A stretch of DNA of 64,000 bases from positions 5,110,001 to 5,174,000 of the forward strand of contig NC_134676.1 of NCBI RefSeq assembly GCF_030463565.1, given 5' to 3'. Below, piece after piece: positions 39,101-51,100 of the stretch. Position 1 is the first letter of the stretch. Every line of letters begins with the position of its first letter. The DNA is from Pelecanus crispus (taxonomy: Eukaryota; Chordata; Aves; Pelecaniformes; Pelecanidae). The notes below the pieces were generated by a model. That model was given only the letters and a program-made list of their open reading frames with translations. It did no database searches and was not told where the DNA came from. Position numbers and translations under genes: made by a program.

Positions 39101-42100
39101 CTGTCATTCAGATATTCCTCTGTTTTGGTATTTAATTCAGTTTTGAAATATCAAACAAGTAATCTCTGCTTACTCAGTGGTTTTGTGGATCTTCAGTGTT
39201 ACATCAAAATGTGTACCTCTTTGAAGGAAGAAACAGCCAGTTCTGAAGAGTTTGAATGAAAGGACTGCTGATACCTACTATATTGATTTACTGTGTACTA
39301 GCTACTGTATTCATTTACTGTGCTTTAGAATATTTAAATCGTTTTAAGTATTTATCATCTGTTTATGGTCTGGTAACTCAGCACTGAAATTTGTGTTGCT
39401 TCACTTCTTTTAAGTAACCAGCCCTGTTACCCTTGGTTAGAGAGCGACACTCCCGTAGCATCCGCCGTGGTCTGCTTGTTTACAGATTGCATCAAGCTTT
39501 TGCACGAGAGCTTTAAAGGTGGGTGAAGTGCACGCTGTTTCAATGGAGTGGCACTTTCTGTTCTTTATTTCATCCTTAAAAGACATTTCATCCTTTTTTT
39601 TTTTTTTTTTTTTTTTTTCTTGGCAAGAGTATATAACATGATTGATAAATGCATAGCTGTCAGACAACAAAGTTAATGTGAAGGAAAGTAAAAACCAAAA
39701 TGAGCTGTCATGAGAAGTGCATGACTTCATTCCAGGTCTATATGTTGTTCCCATACGACATATGCAGTAGCATGTCACGATGACCAATTCATGTGTCTCA
39801 ACTGCTAGTCTTGGGGGTAATTTAATCTTCAGGACCAATCATTTTGAGGTCTTATTTAGCATTGCTAGTTGTGCCTAATGTGTAGTTAGACAGAGGAATG
39901 GGAAAAAATTAATTTTTCAAGTGCCTCTGAACAACCTTTAGGGATGAACTAGATTCAAACTTATCTTGTAGAAATAAATAAATAAAAATAACGTATCATT
40001 GCATGTTTAATAAGATCCCAGATTCATAAGATCTTTTTCAAAACCAAAACCAAACCAAAAGTATTTTATAACCTCAGATTATGTCCAGCAACTCTTCAAA
40101 AGATTGAGGAAGGGCATGAAATCTTAAGCTCCCCCACTTGTTGATTTGGAGGGGAAAAAAAAAAATTTTGAAAGCTTAAAAATGTGCATTTTTTTTTTCT
40201 TTGACACACGTATTTTGGTGTAACTTGCATTTATGGTTTTTCATCTTCAGAATTGGACTTTCTTCTGTAGTCAAGCTTTCCCTAAATTTTTTTCTGTTGT
40301 TAATTCAGCTGTATCCTTTGAATCTAGATAAGCTGTTGCCAAGCCACCGTGGGGCTCTCTGGTTACATCTAATGCACTACTGCGAATATTGCACAGCCCC
40401 CAAAATGCCTGAGTTTATTCTCTATAGTTTCCATACTGAGTTCAGAAGGCTTCCATGGAAGGAGATGCATCCAGACCAGATGCTTATGGAAGAGTTCTTT
40501 AAAGTGAGTACGTTGGCATTTGTTGAATTAAGTTCATAATCAGTGTTGCCCTTGAAAATAACTGGGGAGCTGGAGATGGTTCTTTACCAAGTAAGCTTTT
40601 AAAGTTTGTTGCAGTACTCATAGCTGCTCGTTTTGTGATTGATGGTTTTTTTGAAAGAGTGCTATGGCGTCTTACACAAAGTTGTGGGGAGCTGTAAAGC
40701 TAGCAGTCCTTGTAATCTGTCATTGCTCTGTCTCATTTATTACATATATATTTGATAAATATTTAGTTAGAGTTAATATATTTTACTATTGCCATGTTGT
40801 TCTCGCTTCTAAGTTGTCTGAGACAATGTAAACCTGCAGATAGGTGTGGAAACGCTCCAGGATTTACTGTTATCTGTCTGGGATGAGTTCTTCATGCAGT
40901 TCTAAACAGGCCTAGAGTTTCTTAGTTTCTCTTAGAGTGAAGAGAAATGGATCCGGTTGTGCAGCTAAGAGTTTGTAGTAGATCATTTCTTTCTGGTTTG
41001 CAGTAGCTTGGTATTCTGTACTGGTTGGTTGAGAGGCTTAGAAATTTGTATGTGCAACTCTTCTGATGGGGGGCAAAATGATGGAGAAGCCGTGTCTGTC
41101 TACTCCTCTGCTGACGTAAAATGGTGCTGTGGATTTATGGTTGGCTAAGGAGTTGTAAAGTATGAATGTATTTATATCTTGCATTGTTATGTACCTGTCC
41201 TTTTTTTTCTTTTTTTTTTTTTCCCTCCTTCCTAGATTGAAAGAGGCAGCCCCAAGAGTTGTTTCTTGTTCTTGGGTTATGTTTTATGTGAAATAAACTG
41301 GGTCAGTGTCCTCTCTGATGCCTGGAATCCCAACCCTCATCCTCAGACTCACAACATGATTGTCTGTTTGCTGTATATGATGGTCCTGTTGGCAAAGGAG
41401 GAACAACTTCTAGGCAAAGAGGTAATTTTTGAAAAGGTTCATACCTGTCTGTCTCCCAAGAATAACAATTCTTTACTAGCAAGGACACAGGCTGTGATGA
41501 CTTTCTGACTTGCAGAATGATTATCTTGGAAGTGCCTGGGTAAAATACCCAAATAGTGTTCTAGAGATGGCCAAGACTAAATCCTTATGTGAGGCATTTT
41601 GCGTAGCTTCTGTGAGAAGAGAAGAGCTGCTGTTTGTTTTTAAGAAGCTTCTGTAGGTGCTGTGATTCAGTAGTGTTGTAAGGAGTAGGCAAATGAATAC
41701 AGACAGTGTCCTGGAGTTACAAAATAACTCTCTAGGTTTTGGAAAGAAAAAATATATAGAATCATAGAATCGTTTGGGTTGGAAAAGACCTTTAAGATCA
41801 TCCAGTCCAACCATTAACCTAACACTGCCAAGTCCACCACTAAACCAATTAAGGGGAGAGCAGCAATTCCACGTTTCCTGGCTTGGTGGCTGGATTCTTT
41901 TTTAATGAAAGTAAAAACTAGGAATCATTAAGGTTGGAAAGGATCTCTTAAGATCATCAGTCCAACCATCAACCCAACACCCCCATGCCCACTAAACCAT
42001 GTCCCAAAGTGCCGTGTCTGCCTGCCTTTTGAACCCCTCCAGGGATGGTGACTCCCCCACCTCTCTGGGCAGCCTGTTCCAATGCTTGACTGCCCTTTCC

Positions 42101-45100
42101 CTGAAGAAATTTTTCCTAATATCCAAACTAAACCTCCCCTGGTGCAGCTTGAGGCCATTTCCTCTCGTCCTATTGCTAACTACATGGGAGAAGAGACCAA
42201 CACCCACCTCACTACAACCTCCTTTCAGGTGCTTGTAGAGAGCAATGAGGTCTCCCCTCAGCCTCCTCTTCTCCAGGCTGAACAACCCCAGCTCCCTCAG
42301 CCGCTCCTCATAGAATCATAGAATCGTCTAGGTTGGAAAAGACCTTTAAGATCATCCAGTCCAACTATTAACCTACACTACCAAGTCCACACTAAACCAA
42401 TCAAGGGTAGACTAGGCTAAACCATGTCCCAAAGTGCCACATCTACCCGTTTTTTGAACACTTCCAGGGATGGGGACTCCACCACCTCTCTGGGCAGCCT
42501 GTTCCAATGCTTGACCACCCTTTCCGTAAAGAAATTTTTCCTAATTTCCAACCTAAACCTCCCCTGGTGCAGCTTGAGCCCATTTCCTCTCATCCTATCG
42601 CTAGCTACTTGGGAGAAGAGACCAACACCCACCTCACTGTCCCCTCCTTTCAGGTAGTTGTAGAGAGCGATAAGGTCTCCCCTCAGTCTCCTCTTCTCCA
42701 GGCTAAACAACCCCAGTTCCCTCAGCCGCTCCTCATAAGACTTGTTCTCCAGACCCTTCACCAGCCTTGTTGCCCGTCTCTGAACACACTCCAGCACCTC
42801 AATGTCTTTCTTGTATTGAGGGGCCCAAAACTGGACACAGTATTCCAGGTGCGGCCTCACCAGCGCCGAGTACAGGGGGACAATCACCTCCGTGCTCCTG
42901 CTGGCCACACTATTCCTGACACAAGCCAGGATGCTGTTGGCCGCCTTGGCCACCTGGGCACACTGCTGGCTCATGTTCAGCCGGCTATCTGCCAACACCC
43001 CCAGATCCTTTTTGGCCAGGCAGTTTTCCAGCCACTCCTGCCCAAGCCTGTAGTGCTGCATGGGGTTGTTGTGACCCAAGTGCAGGACCCGGCACTTGGC
43101 CTTGTTGAACCTCATACAGTTGGCCACGGCCCATCGATCCAGCCTGTCCAGGTCCCTCTGCAGGGCCATCCTACCCTCGAGCAGATCGACACTCCCACCA
43201 AATTTGGTGTCGTCTGCAAACTTACTGAGGGCACACTCGATCCCCTCATCCAGATCATTGATAAAGATATTGAACAAGGCTGGCCCTAAAACAGAGCCCT
43301 GGGGAACACCGCTCATGACCGGCTGCCAACTGGACTTAACACCATTTACCACAACTCTTTGGGCTTGGCCACCCAACCAGTTCTTTACCCAGCGAAGAGT
43401 ATGCCTGTCCAAGCCGTGAGCTGCCAGCTTCCCGAGGAGGATATTATGTGAGACGGTGTCAAAAGCTTTGCTAAAGTCCAGGTAGATGACATCCACAGCC
43501 TTTCCATCATCTACCAGGCGGGTCACCAGGTCATAGAAGGAGATCAGGTTGGTCAAGTAGGACCTGCCTTTTGTGAACCCATGCTGGCTGGGCCTGATCC
43601 CCTGGTTGACCTGTACTTGCCTGTGGAGTTCGCTCAAGATGAACCTCTCCATAATCTTCCCCAGCACCGAGGTCAGGCTGACAGGCCTGTAGTTCCCCGG
43701 GTCCTCCTTCCGGCCCTTCTTGTAGATGGGCGTCACATTGGCAAGCCTCCAGTCATCAGGGACCTCCCCTGTTAACCAGGACTGTTGATAGATGATGGAG
43801 AGTGGCTTGGCGAGCTCCTCCGCCAGCTCCCTCAGTACTCTCAGGTGGATCCCATCTGGCCCCATAGACTTGTGAGCATCCAGGTGGTGTAGCAGGTCAT
43901 TAACTGCCTCATAAGGCTTGTGCTCCAAGTTTTTATATGTTAGTTTCATTAGTGTTTTACATAACAATTTTTTTTTTTTTAAACTACTGTGCAGTTTTTT
44001 CCATAGTTAAGTATGGGATGCTGCATAGTAGATCTTTCCTGCCTCTTAAGCTAGCATTTAATTAAAATGTCTGTTTCCTTTTCTCTTTCCTGGTTTTGGA
44101 GAGCCTTAGTTATAAGCACATGCAAAGTAGAGGTAGTATTAGCAAGAATTTACATACACACCTGTGATACATGTGCATATATATATGCAATATTATGTAT
44201 AGCTTAAGGTGAAGCTTTTTCTGAGAGCCTGAGTGACAAGGATGTCTAGCATCAGCCCACTTTGATTCAGGCGGTGTGCCGTGAGTGCAGGAGCGGCATG
44301 GACTGTGCCGTTCATGCTTGTAGCGCCTGTGGTGCTGCGAGAGGAGTCGGGAGGCTCGCTGAGTCACGTTTGTTCTGTCACAGCCAGTCACGCAAATCTC
44401 TGCTGTACCTTGCTGCTGCTTCTGAGTGGCAAACGTAAATGTGTGGAGGGATGGTAAAGAGTCGTTCATCTACGAAGAGCTTATGCCCGGCTCTGTCTCT
44501 TACCGTGCACGTTCGTGATGTTTTCCAACCTGATCTTCAGTACTGGTCACGCTTCAGCGTAGGCACAACTCAGCAATGGGATTAGTCCCTGTGAGGTTAG
44601 GAGCGGCGCTTGATCTGAGCGTAGTTTTTTTTCATAGCTCTCTAAAAAGAAAATATTGGTTTTCTCAGGAGTTATAGATAAGTGTTGTTCAGTCCTTACT
44701 TAGAACCGCTTTTGCAAACACTTATTTCTTACCATAAAACGCTCCCTGCCTGACTCCATATGGTGTGATGACAAGTCACAAGGATGTAACAACACTTGAA
44801 GACCAGGTATATCTTTAAGAAGTTTGTCACTGTTTGCTTCTGATGAGTTACTGGGGACAGATTGCTTTATCTGTTGAATCTTAGTTGAGTTTTCTTGTCC
44901 CCTTGCTGCGATTTGATCATCTCTGATTTCTCAGCGCTTTTCCCCATTTACGGTTACATTCCAGTATTTCTGAATTTGAAATAGGGAAGGGAAACACTGG
45001 GTGTTAGAATGAACTTTCCAAGCCCTGCTTTTGCCAAGAGCTCTCTGTGGGTAAATTTAGCACAGTCTGATTCAGTCCATTGCTTCTGGAGGACTCTTCT

Positions 45101-48100
45101 AGAGGGGCTGGGTAATTTTCAAGAAGTCCCATTTCACATCTGTCAGCTTTCTCCCACTTGCAGCATCTTCCGTTTTCTGTTTCCTCTGAGGCATTACGAG
45201 GTGCTGTGTCAAGATGTCACCAGCAGCCTTTGATGAACACTGTATTCCAGTTTCGGAAAATTACTGGAGTTCACGTGCTTTGACCTGAATGTATTTACTT
45301 ATCAGAAGCTTCTCAAGCTTCAGATGGTACCTGTTTGTACCTTGTATGAGTCAACCTCAGGAATTCCCTCCTAGCCTCCAGCAGTGTGTTAAACTGACAC
45401 GTTCTCACTTGGTTTTTACCTCCCAGAACGCTCCTGTGACACCTTGACCTAAATCTCAAACTTTCTCAGCCCTATGTCCCAGTGCATGAGCAACTTGAGA
45501 AGTACTTGATGTACCGGTGTCACGTTCTTGTTGATGTAGTCTAATAGTGTGGCCAGCAGGAGCAGGGAGGTGATCGTCCCCCTGTACTCGGCGCTGGTGA
45601 GGCTGCACCTGGAATACTGTGTCCAGTTTTGGGCCCCTCAATACAAGAAGGACATGGAGGTGCTGGAGCGTGTCCAGAGAAGGGCAGCGGAGCTGGTGAA
45701 GGGTCTGGAGCACAGGGCTGGTGGGGAGCGGCTGAGGGAGCTGGGAGTGTTCAGCCTGGAGAAGAGGAGGCTGAGGGGAGACCTTATCGCTCTCTACAAG
45801 CACCTGAAAGGAGGTTGTAGTGAGGTGGGTGTTGGTCTCTTCTCCCATGTAGTTAGCGATAGGACGAGAGGAAATGGGCTCAAGCTGCACCAGGGGAGGT
45901 TTAGGTTGGAAATTAGGAAAAATTTCTTTACGGAAAGGGTGGTCAAGCATTGGAACAGGCTGCCCAGAGAGGTGGTGGAGTCCCCATCCCTGGAAGTGTT
46001 CAAAAAACGGGTAGATGTGGCACTTTGGGACATGGTTTAGCCTAGTCTACCCTTGATTGGTTTAGTGTGGACTTGGTAGTGTAGGTTAATAGTTGGACTG
46101 GATGATCTTAAAGGTCTTTTCCAACCTAAACGATTCTATGATTCTATTTTAAAGTCTTTAGGTTGTGTTGGTCGTCAACACAATTCCAGTATTTGTTCAT
46201 TCTTTAACATGGAGAAATTTGGTGCTTCTCAGTGTCCAGGGTGGGCCCTTTTGATTTGCAGAAGTAATGAACCCGTGAGAGGAGGATGGCGGTAGCTGAG
46301 ACTAGGCTTTCTGCTGCTTGTAGACAGAGAGACTTTCATCTGCGTACTTGCACTGCCTGTGCGAGTTGTGGACACTGTAGGCTGCTGTACTGTTCAGGAT
46401 GGGATTTATGAGAATAAGCACTTGAGGAGTCCCCTGGGTTGGTAGATGATTCACTGAACAGAAAATCGAGGAACCCAGCTTCTGTCCCTGATCACTGTGA
46501 ACTTATATTAATTTTTTTTAATAATTCTTTTAATGCCTTTTTTAAACCTCCACTGAAGTGACTTTACCTTGTAGGTTCTCCATTTCTTTCTAGCTGTCTT
46601 TACATATTTACATGTCAAATTTTAATGCCTCTCCCTGACTTTTCTGTTTGGTTAGAGCTGCTGCAGCAGTCTGAGTACTGTTACGTGAATGCTAGAGATG
46701 GCATACATCTGTTGGCTTGCTGCTTGAATGAGGAGTTGCTTTCCAGGCAGACTCCTAGTGGTCAACTATTTCTGTGGGGTTTCTGCTCTGTCTCCTTCAA
46801 ATTTTGGAGTTTGGGCTTCCTTCCAATATCGAGTACTGTGAATATTAATTTAAAACAGTAAAGAAAGTCGAGCTTAGACGGGTGTCTTTAAATCTTCAGG
46901 AATCGCCACTCATAAATCTTCTTGGACAGACCAGCTCCCTTCCTTGGCAGCTTGTGGGCATTTCATCTTATCAAAGCATCATCAGCTACTGCAACAGTCA
47001 CTACCCTCCCTCTGTTATCCTTGCTAAGGATCCTGCAGCTGAACTGATAGTGAAGCTTCTGAAAATCTCAGCAGGCTTTGGTGCATCTTCGGATAGTCAC
47101 GTCCACCTCGTAAGTTGAACTGGTTTTGCAGTGCCTGTGAGCTGTTCTTATCATTTGCAATGTTTGGCTTTTGTATGTTATGTATGGAGTGTGGAAAGAG
47201 TTCTAGGCATGATTTTTTTTTTTTTTTCCTAATTGATTTTAATTTTGATTAACAGGATGCAACACTGAAGTGCCGAGCATACATTCGCCAGGTGGTACAA
47301 TTTCTCAGCACCTTAGAACAGAGTGGAAAGATTACTCTTGCAGTTTTGGAACAAGAAATGTCCAATTTGCTAGATGATGTAGTCATCTTTAATCCTCCAG
47401 GTTTGTGTTAAAGAAGTGAGAAGTCACTTTAAAGCTGCCAAGATCCTTTATTCTGTGGCATGGATTGTTGAACATCTCTGACTGTGTAATTATTTACACT
47501 ACTGTAATGTCTCCCTTATGGGGAGCAGGGCATGTTGCTCTGATGTATGTATTGGTGGTATATTAACACAAAACAAAAATATGAACGTTACCCTGTAGAG
47601 CTGTCAAGAGTGACAGAACCAACAGAAAAAACAGGGGTTATGTTGTGAATAAAACTGACTGATATATACAGAAGCTCGAGGGATTCTTTTCTTTGTTGTC
47701 TAGTTTTTTAATCTTTTTTTAAATTTTATTTGGCATTTGCATCCTTTTTTAAAAGGAAGGATGACACAAATACACCCTCTTTGTCCCAAGGGGAAGGGTT
47801 CTAAACTGTTGTGCAATTAGGAAAACCGACCCTACTGATGTAGGGGAATTACGTTGACGTACACTAGTAGTGTGGTGTGTCCACACCTGCAGCATTTATA
47901 TTGATCTCAGTTTTAGTATTAGCACCATCCTGAACTTCCTCTATTAAACTAAAACTTTGGGCGAAATCAGTCGTCTCACAGTACTACACAGAAATACGTG
48001 TTAGGAGTTGTGTCTTTTCCTGTCCATGACCCACACAGGTCTGCTAGCAAGAGTGAAAAGAAAGTGTCTGAAAATCTGTGAGGGTGACAACTGTCTCTCA

Positions 48101-51100
48101 GTACTTGTATTGCTACTTGGAAGCTCTGTAGGACAGCCCCATAGTCAGTTAAAACTCTTTGGGACCTGAAGAGAAGTGAAGGCTTGGCTGTTGCTGCTGA
48201 CACTCCTCGTAGCTGAGAAATTTTGGAGGAGGCAGGAGCTCTAGTATAAGAGGAGCAGCTCTGTTTCATGAGCCCCTGTGCACGCCTGTATGTGTTCTAG
48301 GGCTGAAAGAGAGAATGTTCCGTGTTGCTCAACCAGGCTGTGGAGTGCAGGAGGATCACTGATGCAGAGTGGCAGGAAAGGGGTGGTGTGTATCTGATTT
48401 ACCTTCTCTCTGAGGTTTGGAGGGGGCTGGTGGAGGTTTTTGGAAGAGCCTCTGGGGCAGCACCTTTTGTTGACAACAGCCAGGGAGGAGAAGGCTGGAA
48501 TTCTTGCAGGGGTGCTGTGCCAGGACTTGTCCCAGGAGATCTGGTGGGCCCTGGTGTCAGGTGTCTGGTGGTGGTCCTCCTCGGTGGTCTGCAGCCTGTG
48601 AAGCGGGACTTGGCTATAAAAGTAGTTGTGATCTTACCCACGTCAGTGAACCTCCTGGCATTGTCTTTCTCATTTGGTCTGTGATAAGATGTGTACCTTA
48701 CTGGGGAGCTGGGCCATGACAGATCACTTTTGGGGCTTTTTTTTTTTGCCCTTTTTTTTTTTTTTTCAGTTCCTTAGTAGGTAGATGATACAAACAGAAT
48801 AGCTTAGCTTGGAAGGGAGCTCTGGAGGCCTGTAGTCCAACATCCTCCTCAAACCAGGGCTAGCTTCAAAGTTAAATCAGGTTGGTCAGGGCCTTGTCTG
48901 GTGAGCTTCCAAATATCTGCAAGTGTGCAAGTCTCAACCTCTTTGGGTGATGTTTTCTGGTGATTAATCCCTCTTTGTGCCCAACTTTTCTTCATAACCA
49001 GTTGAAATTTTTCCTTTTACAATGCCTGATGTTGCTTGAAAATTTTCTTTTATAACAATGGTGGCTTTTTTCATCAATATTGCAAAGGTCTACTCTGTAG
49101 ACTTTTAAAAGCCAAGCGCAGGAAATGTTTGTGCTTCAAGAGTACTGTTAGAGGTGGCCCATGATAACATGTTCAGGCAATGCCAAGAGATGGTTTCAAA
49201 AAAATATTCTGGGGCTGAACACTGGGATTAGCAGGAAATCTAGAATCCTGGAAATGCATGAGGGGATTGCAACACTTCAGGGCTCATCTCGGTCATATTT
49301 CAAATTGAATAATCTAAGATCTTGGTTGTTTCACTCTAAGCTGTGCTTTATACTGTGTTTTAATACCCAGGTTTTCTTGGAGACTGTAAACCTGCTTTAT
49401 CGTTCAATTTATTTACACTGTAGTCATGGTAAAAGACCCTAGGTGAAAGATGGGCTCCAATGTACTCTGCTATACAGTCTTGTGAGCTGTCTCTGTTTAA
49501 TGAATGATGAACTATCTCATCCAGGGAAGGGGCTGCGAGGAGTGGGTGGCTTGCTGCCGTTTCATGAGTACAGGCAAGGAATTGAGGTGTGTAATGAGCA
49601 AGAGGCTTTTCCCAGTATCTACAGAAAGGGTTCATGAAGTTGAATTTGGGTTCTAGTGTCTATTTACTGAAATGGTTCTCATATTTCTGACTTTCAGATA
49701 TGGATCTGCAAACGCGTCATATGGCCCTCAGCGGTCTCTTTACAGAAACGCTGATGATGATGAACAATTCTAGCGTCGCAACAGCCGAGTCGCTACGGGG
49801 GAGCTTACGAAGGTGGATTGACGGCAAAGTGCACGGGTTGCTAGCGATGCCCCTTCTCACAGCAGCGTGTCAGAGCCTGGCCTCCGTGCGACACATGGCA
49901 GAGACGACAGAAGCCTGCATCACTGCTTACTTCAATGAAGGTAGGAGCCTGTCTTCTGCTGCTTGTCTCAAAAACTTTGGTCGGTCTTGGATGCCCATTA
50001 AATACAAAATCATCTGGGATCCTTATGGCTTCACGCTGCCCAGTACTGGAACTGGGTTTTAATCTGGTTTCCGTAATCAGAGCTCCTTTCTTTGTACGTG
50101 ATGGCTCCCAGCCATCACACATAGACGTGCTGTAGTAACTAGATGTAGAAAAATTAGGCCAACTGCTCCAATTGTGCATTTTCTTAAGAACTATACCTGT
50201 CAGTGTAACGGTTGCCATTTTTCCACCTAAAATGGGAGGACTTTTTTTAAAAAGAATCATCCCAAGAGAACAAAACAGGTATTTGTCCCTTCCTCTAGTG
50301 TTCTGTAGGCTAATTTAAGAAAAAACAATATTCTTGATTGGTAAAACTCTGAAATTCTGTGATGTGGGTTTTTTTTTTTTTTTTCTTTCTGTTTACATAA
50401 TCCTTGTGGAACTGCATGGTTTTTTTTCCACATTCTGTGTGATCAGATTTCAGTACACCTGAAGGAGATACTTAAATTTCCATTGCTAAAATTTTCAAAT
50501 TTAATCCTGACTGAATGCTGGGAAAATACCTCACCTTGACCTCGAGGAGGTGCCCTATGGTAGTGGAGTTTTTCTTTTCTCTTCTCTCCAGCAGAGCTGC
50601 ACGACAAACGTATTACCTGGAAAACAGCTAAACCAGCCCAAATTCTGTAACTTATAGCAACACAGTGAAGTAGTTCTAGGTCTTAGGTTTTACTAAGTGC
50701 TGCTTTCTCACATGCTCTTTGTTCTGTCCTTGTGTTTTCTTTCTAGATTGTCCTCACCACCAGGATTTAGGCTGGGGCCCTATACTCGCCTCCCTCCAAG
50801 TTCCTGAGCTAACCATGGAAGAATTCCTGCAGGAATGTCTGTCTTTAGGAAGCTACTTGACCCTGTATGTCTACCTGCTGCAATGCCTAAACACTGACCA
50901 GACTCTTACCAATGAAATGAAGATCCTGCTAACCATCAGTAAATGGCTGGAGCAAGTGTACCCAAGGTACAAAACTTGAGGCTTCTGAATATGCCCTGAC
51001 TTTTAAATAAGGCTGCAGTTGTATAGCTGGTATAATTAGGTGGCCAGGTTAATTAGGCTAATTTCGCTAGGCTGCTGGATGAAATGGCCAGTCCTTCTAT

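Larger units (their letters stand above)
33992..41235 (+). other. Introns W26-W34, unique sequence
   Basis: Outside exons W27-W33 I see AT-rich sequence with long T runs at about 38571-38588 and 39595-39619. No repeat family, RNA gene or additional exon was recognised. Confidence 0.55.

Noticed and set aside
42417-43967. 516-codon minus-strand frame as a host gene
   Set aside because: It is plainly the CR1 reverse transcriptase, with FADD and the CR1 C-terminal domain, inside a repeat with a CR1 3' tail.
48322-48684. 120-codon plus-strand frame as a gene
   Set aside because: It lies inside an EPG5 intron, has no recognisable domain, and its composition looks like a G-rich chance frame.
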